The notes below the pieces were generated by a model, which ran no database searches, was not told the origin of the DNA, and saw only the letters and a list, made by a program, of their open reading frames with translations. A stretch of DNA of 6,191 bases from JBEKYD01 sp049509915 (GTDB taxonomy: Bacteria > Acidobacteriota > Terriglobia > Bryobacterales > Bryobacteraceae). The stretch covers positions 1-6,191 of the forward strand of contig JBEKZL010000364.1 in assembly GCA_049509915.1 (NCBI GenBank). Direction: 5' to 3'. Within the stretch, counting starts at the first letter, position 1. Each line of letters opens with the position of its first letter. Below are positions 1 through 5,864 of the stretch, piece by piece. A program made the position numbers and the translations under genes.

Positions 1-53
1 CACACCAGGCCGACCTTCAACTGGGACCACCGTAATTTGCTACGTTCCGCCAT
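1..53 (-). CDS. mlaD: MCE/MlaD-like substrate-binding protein, N-terminal fragment (runs off left edge)
   Basis: Only 17 codons are visible. They read MAERSKLRWSQLKVGLV, starting from an ATG at 51-53 on the minus strand. A short basic N-terminus followed by LKVGLV at the start of a hydrophobic stretch is the usual opening of MCE-domain proteins, which anchor in the inner membrane by one N-terminal helix and form the hexameric lipid-binding ring of Mla-type transporters. The start lies 3 bases after the ATPase stop, and a weak GGGA ribosome-binding-like stretch sits in the end of the ATPase gene. The order permease, ATPase, MCE protein strongly supports the call. The MCE domain itself is outside the window, so the identity rests on position and the short N-terminus. 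Confidence 0.72.
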   Translation of the reverse strand, partial: MAERSKLRWSQLKVGLV

Positions 54-56
54 CGG

Positions 57-869
57 CTATTCCCGTTGTTTGAAGAACTTCGTAATGTAGGGATCGGTGG
101 AAGCTTCCAACCGGTCCTGATCTCCTTCGAAGACCAGGCGACCTTCGCGCAGGACCATAAAGGTGGTTTTTGCGCGAGCAGTCCCGTTAGACGCGGGTTC
201 CAGGTTCCCTTGTTTCGGATTGTAGCGGAAATTGGCGATCAAGTTTCCGTCCTGGTAACGATAGGTCACCACCAGGGTGGTGCAGCGCTTGACATCGCGC
301 TCCTTAATGAGGAGGGCGATGATGGTCTGGGCGGTGATCGGGTCGAGGCCGGCGGTGGGCGAATCGTAGAGCATCAGGGGCGGTTCGGTGACGGCGGCGC
401 GGGCGATGGCGGCACGGCGGCGCATGCCACCGGAAAGCTCGCTGGGGAACTTTTCCTGGGTACCGCCGAGTTCGACGAACTCAAGGGTCTCGGCGACGCG
501 GGGATAGATTTGGGCGGGAGGACAGGAAATGGACTTTTGATTTTCGAGGACGTAAGCGACATTCTCCTCGATGTTGAGGGAATCGAAGAGGGCGCTTTCC
601 TGGAACAGCATGCCAATGCGGCTACGCACCTCGAAGAGCTCGCGTTCGGAGAGGGCGCTGATTTCCTTGCCGAACGCGAAGACGCGGCCGGAATCGGGCT
701 TGATGAGGCCGAGGGCGGTTTTGAGCAGAATGGTTTTGCCGCTTCCGGCGGCGCCCAGAATGACGCGGGATTCTCCGGCGACGGCCTGGAAAGAGAGGTT
801 TGACAGCGCCTCCACATCGTCGAAGCGGACGGTGACGTTTTCGAATCGCAGAATGGGTTCGTCGCTCAT
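57..869 (-). CDS. mlaF: MlaF-like ABC transporter ATP-binding protein with altered catalytic residues
   Basis: A 270-residue ATPase subunit of an Mla-type lipid ABC transporter, expected on the cytoplasmic face bound to the MlaE-like permease. Visible motifs in order: Walker A GAAGSGKT (39-46), Q-loop Gln90 in GMLFQESALFDSL, signature LSGGM (145-149), Walker B LMLYD ending at Asp169, and D-loop AGLD (173-176). Two catalytic positions depart from the ABC consensus. The glutamate after Walker B is Ser170 (codon at 360-362), and the H-loop histidine is Tyr203 (VVTY, codon TAT at 261-263). After the H-loop there is a segment of about 30 residues (roughly 204-236) before the usual FMVLREGRLVFEG strand, where classic members go straight through a short helix. 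The start ATG overlaps the permease stop as ATGA (866-869), indicating translational coupling. Family assignment is secure; whether the protein hydrolyses ATP normally is open. Confidence 0.93.
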   Translation of the reverse strand: MSDEPILRFENVTVRFDDVEALSNLSFQAVAGESRVILGAAGSGKTILLKTALGLIKPDSGRVFAFGKEISALSERELFEVRSRIGMLFQESALFDSLNIEENVAYVLENQKSISCPPAQIYPRVAETLEFVELGGTQEKFPSELSGGMRRRAAIARAAVTEPPLMLYDSPTAGLDPITAQTIIALLIKERDVKRCTTLVVTYRYQDGNLIANFRYNPKQGNLEPASNGTARAKTTFMVLREGRLVFEGDQDRLEASTDPYITKFFKQRE

Positions 870-1648
870 ACGAAGAGTTTGGTGATCATGACGTCGAGGA
901 TAAAGATGAGGACGGTGGAAGCGACCATGGCGTTAGTGGTGGCTTTACCGACGCCTTGGGTCCCGCCGCTGGCGCGGAGGCCGTAGAAGCAGCCGACAAG
1001 AGCGATGGCGAAGGCGAATACCAAGGGCTTGATGAGGCCTTCGGCCACGTCCGCCCAATCCAAGGACTGCCAGGCCGAGTCCCAATACTGGCGGGCGGAG
1101 AGACCGAGGTAGGACTCGGCGATGAGCCAGCCGCCGAACAGGCCGACGAAATCGGCGATCACCGTGAGTGGCGGAAGCATGATGCAGGTGGCTTCGAGGC
1201 GCGGGGTAACGAGTTTCTGAATGGGGTCGGTACCGAGGGCGCGCATGGCGTCGATCTGTTCAGTGACTTTCATGGAGCCGAGCTCGCTGGCGATGCCGGA
1301 AGCATTGCGGCCGGCCATCATGAGGGCGGTAAGGACGGGGCCGAGCTCGCGCACCAGGGTGATGGCGACGAGCATGCCGGTACGGCCGACCTGGCCATAA
1401 GTGGCAAGGGCCTTGGACATTTGCAGCGCCATGACGACGCCGGCGAAGAAGCCGACGAACACGACCACCACCAGGCTGCCGACACCGATGGTATCCATCT
1501 GGAGAACGATGTCGTCGGCGTAATGGGGAGCGCGGACGACATTGCGGAGGGCTCGCCCGGTAAGGAGAAAGAACTCTTGCGCGACGGCAGCAGGCTCTTT
1601 AAGAAAATCGAGCAAACCGGTGAAGTCCCCGAACTTCGATGCTACCAT
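866..1648 (-). CDS. mlaE: MlaE-family ABC transporter permease
   Basis: A 260-residue inner-membrane permease of an MCE/Mla lipid transporter, the same length as typical MlaE. After an amphipathic N-terminal stretch, hydrophobic segments lie at about 56-76, 92-113, 151-176, 205-226 and 238-258. The family hallmark is clear: RELGPVLTALMMAGRNASG (100-118), then SELGSMKVTEQIDAMRALGTDP (121-142), which includes the EQID coupling-helix region facing the ATPase. Near the C-terminus GVGKATTNAMV (232-242) matches the usual conserved turn before the last helix. It is the first gene of the visible operon and overlaps the ATPase gene by 4 bases. The ATG at 1646-1648 has no obvious Shine-Dalgarno sequence and is only 17 bases from the start of the divergent peptidase gene, so the exact start is less certain than the gene. 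Confidence 0.95.
   Translation of the reverse strand: MVASKFGDFTGLLDFLKEPAAVAQEFFLLTGRALRNVVRAPHYADDIVLQMDTIGVGSLVVVVFVGFFAGVVMALQMSKALATYGQVGRTGMLVAITLVRELGPVLTALMMAGRNASGIASELGSMKVTEQIDAMRALGTDPIQKLVTPRLEATCIMLPPLTVIADFVGLFGGWLIAESYLGLSARQYWDSAWQSLDWADVAEGLIKPLVFAFAIALVGCFYGLRASGGTQGVGKATTNAMVASTVLIFILDVMITKLFV
1640..1648 (+). promoter_or_regulatory. Possible extended -10 element for the P1 peptidase gene
   Basis: TGCTACCAT fits the extended -10 pattern TGnTAnnAT, with 4 of 6 matches to TATAAT in the hexamer. Transcription from it would begin near 1655 and give a 5' leader of only about 10 bases before the ATG at 1666. I see no convincing -35. It overlaps the first codons of mlaE on the other strand. 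This is a weak motif call in a short space. Confidence 0.22.
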
Positions 1649-1665
1649 ACGGGGTAAGTGAACCG

Positions 1666-2613
1666 ATGAAAGGACTTACGGATATCACGGGAATCCGGGT
1701 GGGGCACGTGTCGGATTTTGACGGGATCACGGGGGCGACGGCGATTTTGTGCGAAGCGGGAGCTGTGGGTGGGGTGGACATACGCGGTTCGGCTTCGGGG
1801 ACGGAGGAAACGCCAACGCTATCGCCGCTGCATGTCGACCCGGTGGCGCACGGGATCCTGTTGGCAGGGGGTAGCGCATTCGGACTGGAAGCGGCGGCGG
1901 GAGTGCGGCGGTACCTGGAATCGCGCGGGGCCGGGGTGACGACGGCATACGGCAAAGTGCCGATCGTGGCTGCGGCGATTCTGTACGATCTGGGGATTGG
2001 GAAGGCGCACGTGCGGCCGAACCTGGGAATGGGCGAAGCGGCGGCGGCGGCGGCCACGACCGAAGTGGTAGCGGAAGGTTCGGTGGGCGCGGGCACGGGC
2101 GCGACGGTGGGTAAGATGTTCGGCATGGGGCGGGCGATGAAATCGGGCATCGGGTCGTACACGGTGGCGCTGCCGGGCGGGGTGCTGGTGGCGGCGCTGG
2201 TGGCGGTGAACGCGTTCGGCGACATTCGCGATCCGGGTAGCGGAAAGATTGTGGCCGGCGCGCGCACGGCGGCGGGGAGCCGCGAGTTCGCCGACACGGA
2301 AGCGCAAATGAAGCTGCGCAAGCCGCCGGAACTGGTGCATCACAACACCACGCTGGGGGTGGTCGCCACCAATGCGCGGTTGGACAAAGTGGCCGCGACG
2401 AAGCTGGCGCAATTGGCCAGCCTGGGGATGGCGCGGACGATTTATCCCGTCAATACGATGTTCGACGGCGACACCGTGTTCGCGCTGAGCATGGGCGACC
2501 GGGCAGGGGATATCAATGTGCTGGGATCGGCCGCGGCGGAAGCAATCGCGCAAGCGATTTTGCGGGCGGTGAAGCTGGCGAAGACACTGGGCGGAGTGCC
2601 GGGGCTGGGGTGA
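1666..2613 (+). CDS. P1 family peptidase (S58, DmpA/BapA-like self-processing aminopeptidase)
   Basis: A 315-residue enzyme of the DmpA/BapA/P1 family. These N-terminal-nucleophile-like hydrolases cleave their own precursor into two chains and release N-terminal residues, some also beta-amino acids or D-amino acid esters or amides. Family signatures: TDITGIRVGH at the N-terminus, GSASGTEET (41-49; usual form GGAPGTRET), LLAGGSAFGLEAAAGVRRYL (65-84), KVPIVAAAILYDL (97-109), and the processing region HHNTTLGVVATNARL (225-239). By analogy with BapA (Asn/Ser), autocleavage is expected between Asn227 and Thr228 (codons at 2344-2349), with Thr228 as nucleophile. PVNTMFDGDTVFAL (261-274) is the conserved C-terminal block. 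No signal peptide is visible, so it is probably cytoplasmic. I chose the ATG at 1666, preceded by GGGGT at 1651-1655. The in-frame ATG at 1639 would overlap the mlaE start and adds nine residues unlike the family. The six-alanine run at 125-130 is a short GCG repeat. Confidence 0.92.
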   Translation: MKGLTDITGIRVGHVSDFDGITGATAILCEAGAVGGVDIRGSASGTEETPTLSPLHVDPVAHGILLAGGSAFGLEAAAGVRRYLESRGAGVTTAYGKVPIVAAAILYDLGIGKAHVRPNLGMGEAAAAAATTEVVAEGSVGAGTGATVGKMFGMGRAMKSGIGSYTVALPGGVLVAALVAVNAFGDIRDPGSGKIVAGARTAAGSREFADTEAQMKLRKPPELVHHNTTLGVVATNARLDKVAATKLAQLASLGMARTIYPVNTMFDGDTVFALSMGDRAGDINVLGSAAAEAIAQAILRAVKLAKTLGGVPGLG

Positions 2614-2627
2614 GTTTGCTTCGCGGG

Positions 2628-2640
2628 CGGGTGGCACCCG
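2628..2640. other. Small hairpin after the peptidase gene
   Basis: CGGGT GGC ACCCG forms a perfect 5-bp stem with a 3-base loop, 15 bases after the peptidase stop. No T-run follows it, so it is at best a weak terminator or mRNA 3'-end structure. It also lies where a -35 for the reductase gene would sit. Confidence 0.25.
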
Positions 2641-2652
2641 TCTAACCGCACA

Positions 2653-2661
2653 TGGTAAGAT
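2653..2661 (+). promoter_or_regulatory. Possible extended -10 promoter element of the aldo/keto reductase gene
   Basis: TGGTAAGAT matches TGnTAnnAT, keeping the most conserved -10 positions (T1, A2, A5, T6). The start point would be near 2668, leaving a leader of about 16 bases that contains the strong ribosome binding site. No good -35 is seen at 17 bases upstream, where the sequence is GC-rich. A promoter here would separate this gene from the peptidase upstream. Confidence 0.33.
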
Positions 2662-2671
2662 GCTTGCCAAC

Positions 2672-2680
2672 AAAGGAGGG
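2672..2680 (+). promoter_or_regulatory. Strong Shine-Dalgarno sequence that fixes the reductase start
   Basis: AAAGGAGGG contains the full AAGGAGG anti-16S complement, 4 bases before the ATG at 2684. It rules out the upstream in-frame ATG at 2660, which lacks such a site and would place extra residues before the Tat signal. Confidence 0.75.
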
Positions 2681-2683
2681 CGA

Positions 2684-3568
2684 ATGGCTCACTATTCAAG
2701 ACGCGATTTTCTGAAAACCGGACTGGCCGCGGGTGCGCTGGTTGGCGCCGGAAGATTGCCGCTGAGGGCGGCACGCGGTACGGCAACGGACTGGGTAACG
2801 CTGGGACATTCCGGCGTGAAGGTGACGCGGCTGGCGTTTGGCACAGGAACCATGAGCGGACGGGTGCAGCGCGAACTGGGACAGGAGCAGTTTACCAGCC
2901 TGGCGCGTTACGCCTACGACCACGGGATTCGCTTCTTCGAAACGGCCGAGTCGTACGGCGACATGCACCGGATGCTGGGCATCGCGCTGAAGGGCATTCC
3001 GCGCGACAGCTACCGGCTGATGTCGAAAGTGACTACGCGAGAAGGCGTGGACCCGCAGGTGAAGATCGACGAGTTACGCAAGCTCGCCAATACCGATTAC
3101 TTCGACATTCTGCTGCTCCACTGGCAGCACACTTCCACCTGGCCGACAGACAGCAGCCGGTGGCAGGACGGAATTCAGGAGGCCCAGGTGAAGCACGCGG
3201 TAGTGGCGCGCGGGGCTTCGGTACACGGGCTGCCGGCGTTGCGCCGGGTGCCGGACACCAACTGGCTCCAGGTGGCGATGATTCGCATGAACCATACCGG
3301 CAAGAGCATGGATGCCGAGGACTACGCCACCAGCGGATTGGGAAATGTGAGCGAAGTGGTCACCCATGTGAAGCAGGCCCGCGGCACTGGGATGGGCGTG
3401 ATCAGCATGAAGCTGGTGGGAGAAGGCAGCTTCACCAAGCGCGAGGACCGGCAGGCGTCGATGAAGTACGCGTTTCAGAACGCGGGGGTGGATGCGGTCA
3501 CGGTTGGCTACAAGAACACGGCGGAAGTCGACGAGGCGATCGAGAATCTGAATCTGGCGCTGGCGTAG
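2684..3568 (+). CDS. Tat-exported aldo/keto reductase
   Basis: A 294-residue NAD(P)H-dependent aldo/keto reductase, predicted to be exported folded through the twin-arginine pathway. The N-terminus carries SRRDFLK (5-11), then a hydrophobic Gly/Ala-rich stretch (12-23) and probably cleavage after an Ala near residue 30. The mature part opens with VTLGHSGVKVTRLAFGTGTM, the usual AKR first strand. Catalytic tetrad positions: Tyr91 in ESYG, Lys115 in LMSK and His146 in LLLHW are present, but the aspartate of the usual FDTA is Glu86 (FFETAESYG). The C-terminus GVDAVTVGYKNTAEVDEAI (268-286) is the cofactor-phosphate binding region typical of the family. Including the signal it is slightly shorter than many AKRs. 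The gene probably has its own promoter, and its natural substrate cannot be read from the sequence. Confidence 0.9.
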   Translation: MAHYSRRDFLKTGLAAGALVGAGRLPLRAARGTATDWVTLGHSGVKVTRLAFGTGTMSGRVQRELGQEQFTSLARYAYDHGIRFFETAESYGDMHRMLGIALKGIPRDSYRLMSKVTTREGVDPQVKIDELRKLANTDYFDILLLHWQHTSTWPTDSSRWQDGIQEAQVKHAVVARGASVHGLPALRRVPDTNWLQVAMIRMNHTGKSMDAEDYATSGLGNVSEVVTHVKQARGTGMGVISMKLVGEGSFTKREDRQASMKYAFQNAGVDAVTVGYKNTAEVDEAIENLNLALA

Positions 3569-3584
3569 CCGCACTTCTGGGATG

Positions 3585-3602
3585 GCCGACCTGACGGTCG
3601 GC
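3585..3602. terminator. Hairpin between convergent genes, possible bidirectional terminator or repeat unit
   Basis: GCCGACC TGAC GGTCGGC is a perfect 7-bp stem with a 4-base loop, 17 bases after the reductase stop and 46 bases beyond the alpha-galactosidase stop on the other strand. No T-run flanks it on either side. It could end or protect both transcripts, or be one copy of a dispersed GC-rich intergenic palindrome. The rest of the 79-base gap shows nothing recognisable. Confidence 0.4.
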
Positions 3603-3647
3603 TGGCACGCGGAACCGCCTGCCCCGCCTTGGATCTGATGCTCCCAA

Positions 3648-5837
3648 TCAGCGGCCGACCCGTTCGAAGATCAGCATGGTGCTGTCGAAATCACCGACTA
3701 GCCGGAGATTTAGGCCGCGGTTCATCAGGGCAGCGCCGCTGATGGTATCGCCGGGGTCGGCCAGTTTGTCGTCGATGGTGCGGATGCGATAGACCGCGTT
3801 CGGGTCAAGGCCGCGAAGGCAGACCGGGGGAACCGTCCGTAACAGTTGCTGAGCCTGCAGGAAGGCGAACAGCACCGCTTGGCGTCCGTCTTCGGAAACA
3901 TACTGATTGGCGGTGAACGTACCCGCGACAGGCGAGGCCAGCCTGTAGAGACGGCCCTGTTGCACGGTCGCGCGGATGGTCTTGTAGCGGCCGACCATCT
4001 GGGTGGCCAGGGCAAAATCGGCTTCCGACCAGTGGTTCAGGTTGGCGCCGATACCGAGGGAGCCCATCATGGCGACCAGGAAGCGGAATTTCAGCGGCGT
4101 GCTGCGGCCGTTCATGTTGGGCACGTCCGTGACCCAGGCCATCATCACTTTGGGCGCGTAAGCGGCGCTGAAGCCATCCTGAATGCGGAGGCGGTCGAAG
4201 GCCTCGGTATTGTCGGACGTCCACACCTCGTCGACGCGGCTCATCATGCCTAAATCGACGCGTCCGCCGCCGCCGGAGCAGGACTCGATCTCAAGGCCGG
4301 GATGCTTCGCGCGCAGGCGGTCGATGATGGCGTAGACGTTGTTCACGTACTTCACCCAGATCTCCTTCTGCGCGCCGGCGGGAGCCTCCGGCCAGCCCGG
4401 CTCGCTGAAGTTGCGGTTCATGTCCCACTTCAGGAAGGCGATGTTATTTTGGCTGACGAGCCGGTCGAGCACGCCGAAGATGTGTTCTCTGACGTCGTCG
4501 CGCGCCATATTCAGGATGAGCTGGTTGCGGCCCTCGGTGCGCGGGCGGCCGGGAAAATGCATGGCCCAGTCGGGGTGCTGGCGGTAGAGATCGCTATCGG
4601 GGTTCACCATCTCCGGCTCGACCCACAATCCGAACTTCATGCCCAGCCGGTTGACCGAGGCGATCAACCCGCCCAGGCCGTTGGGGAACTTCTGCGGATT
4701 GACGTACCAGTCGCCCAGACCGCGGTGATCGTCGTTGCGCTGGCCAAACCAGCCGTCGTCCATGACGAAGAGTTCGACGCCGAGCTTGGCCGCCTTTTCG
4801 GCGAGGGCCGTCTGGCCGGCTTCATTGACGTTAAAGGTGGTAGCTTCCCAGGAATTGTAGAGCAGGGGGCGGGGATGCGGGTTGGCGTGGTCGGGCAGAA
4901 TCTGTTCGCGCAGGAAGCGATGCAGGATGCGGGAGCTTTCGCCGAATCCGCCGTCGGTGTAGCCGGCATAAAACGGAGGCGTGTCGAGGGATTCGCCGGG
5001 CTGCAACAGGTAACCGAAATCGAAGTCGTTGTAACCGGCGGTTACGCTGACCTTCTGGTAGGGCGTCTGCTCCACGACCATTTTCCAGGTGCCGCTCCAG
5101 CCCAATGCGCCGAACCACACGCGGCCATGTTCTTCGTCCGCCGTTCCGCCGGCATCGATGGCGAACCACGGGTTGGCTTCATGGCTGGTGGTACCGCGCC
5201 GGCTCTCCAGCACCTTTCTGCCGGGGTGGATGGGCTCGCGCGTGAGCTGCGTCTCGCCGGCCCAGCGTCCGGTCAGATAGCTGAGGCGGTAGCCTTCCCC
5301 TCGCGGCAGGTGCCAAACAGCGGACTGAGCGGATTCGATGGTCACCGGCTGGCCGGTTCGATTGGTGATTCTCACTTGCCGGCGCATGATGTCGTTGGCG
5401 GGGTAGACCTGGTAGACGAGGTCCACCAGGAAGTTATAGCCGATGTCTTTGAGGTGGACGGTGAGGGTGTCGGTCGAGATCTCGTGAGAGACATAGCGAA
5501 GCGCCAGGTCGCGCACGCCATCGCCGAAGGTGACCTTGAGACACGGCTCGGAGTATTGCATACCGCCCCAGGCGGGATATTCCTCCGGGCTCATGCCTTC
5601 GCGAGAGTCGAACGAGGCGTGCTCTGGCACAGTGTGGGCGGGAGAAAAATCGGCGGCGCGAGCCACTTTGCCGCCCCAGTAGATATTCTGCAAGGCGCCA
5701 TTTTCGTTCACGCCAAAGACATAGCTGGCATGAGCGGTCTCGAGGAGGAAAGTCTTCGACTCTGGCACGTAGCGGGCCGAGGCGGCAGCCGAACAGGCCA
5801 TCAGCGCTGCCATGGCGAAAGTACGGAACGGTTTCAT
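3648..5837 (-). CDS. Secreted GH36 alpha-galactosidase
   Basis: A 729-residue glycoside hydrolase of family GH36, the usual length. It should release terminal alpha-1,6-linked galactose from raffinose-type sugars or galactomannan side chains with retention of configuration. Residues 1-21 form a signal peptide ending in ASA, so it acts outside the cytoplasm. An N-terminal beta-sandwich domain (about 22-300) is followed by the (beta/alpha)8 barrel (about 320-610) and a C-terminal beta domain (about 640-729). Catalytic features are intact: NSWEATTFN (328-336), DDGWFG (360-365), GLWVEPEMVNPDSDL (403-417), nucleophile Asp472 in KWDMNR, SCSGGGGR (519-526), and acid/base Asp542 in TSDNTEAFDRL. The ATG at 5835-5837 has a good GGAGGT site. 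It lies 27 bases after a RidA-like gene on the same strand, suggesting co-transcription. An LMAC stretch (12-15) makes a lipoprotein form possible but the motif is poor. Confidence 0.95.
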   Translation of the reverse strand: MKPFRTFAMAALMACSAAASARYVPESKTFLLETAHASYVFGVNENGALQNIYWGGKVARAADFSPAHTVPEHASFDSREGMSPEEYPAWGGMQYSEPCLKVTFGDGVRDLALRYVSHEISTDTLTVHLKDIGYNFLVDLVYQVYPANDIMRRQVRITNRTGQPVTIESAQSAVWHLPRGEGYRLSYLTGRWAGETQLTREPIHPGRKVLESRRGTTSHEANPWFAIDAGGTADEEHGRVWFGALGWSGTWKMVVEQTPYQKVSVTAGYNDFDFGYLLQPGESLDTPPFYAGYTDGGFGESSRILHRFLREQILPDHANPHPRPLLYNSWEATTFNVNEAGQTALAEKAAKLGVELFVMDDGWFGQRNDDHRGLGDWYVNPQKFPNGLGGLIASVNRLGMKFGLWVEPEMVNPDSDLYRQHPDWAMHFPGRPRTEGRNQLILNMARDDVREHIFGVLDRLVSQNNIAFLKWDMNRNFSEPGWPEAPAGAQKEIWVKYVNNVYAIIDRLRAKHPGLEIESCSGGGGRVDLGMMSRVDEVWTSDNTEAFDRLRIQDGFSAAYAPKVMMAWVTDVPNMNGRSTPLKFRFLVAMMGSLGIGANLNHWSEADFALATQMVGRYKTIRATVQQGRLYRLASPVAGTFTANQYVSEDGRQAVLFAFLQAQQLLRTVPPVCLRGLDPNAVYRIRTIDDKLADPGDTISGAALMNRGLNLRLVGDFDSTMLIFERVGR

Positions 5838-5841
5838 CGGG

Positions 5842-5847
5842 ACCTCC
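5842..5847 (-). promoter_or_regulatory. Shine-Dalgarno sequence of the alpha-galactosidase gene
   Basis: On the minus strand GGAGGT lies 4 bases before the ATG at 5837. It supports this start, which gives a complete signal peptide, and lies in the 27-base gap after the RidA-like gene. Confidence 0.65.
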
Positions 5848-5864
5848 GAATCTATCGGGGAAAA

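Noticed and set aside
66..803. Open frame on the plus strand, opposite the ATPase gene
   Set aside because: Gly/Asp/Glu-rich shadow of the ATPase codons with no domain. The minus-strand frame carries the Walker A and signature motifs.
956..1657. Open frame on the plus strand, opposite the permease
   Set aside because: His/Gly/Asp/Glu-rich translation typical of the antisense of a membrane protein; no recognisable domain.
1639..1665. Upstream ATG for the peptidase at 1639
   Set aside because: It overlaps the mlaE start on the other strand, lacks a ribosome binding site, and the family N-terminus begins at the TDITGIRVGH block just after the ATG at 1666.
2038..2055. GCG triplet repeat
   Set aside because: It encodes a six-alanine run inside the peptidase and is too short to be more than codon-level low complexity.
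1819..2673. Open frame on the minus strand, opposite the P1 peptidase
   Set aside because: Arg/His-rich shadow translation. The plus strand encodes a full peptidase with family blocks in order.
2660..2683. Upstream ATG for the reductase at 2660
   Set aside because: The perfect Shine-Dalgarno at 2672-2680 would then be inside the coding region. The Tat signal fits best with the start at 2684.
3596..3640. GC-rich sequence after the hairpin, checked as a small RNA or second terminator
   Set aside because: Only a 4-bp GCGG/CCGC stem with a 2-base loop, too small to form stably, and no T-run.
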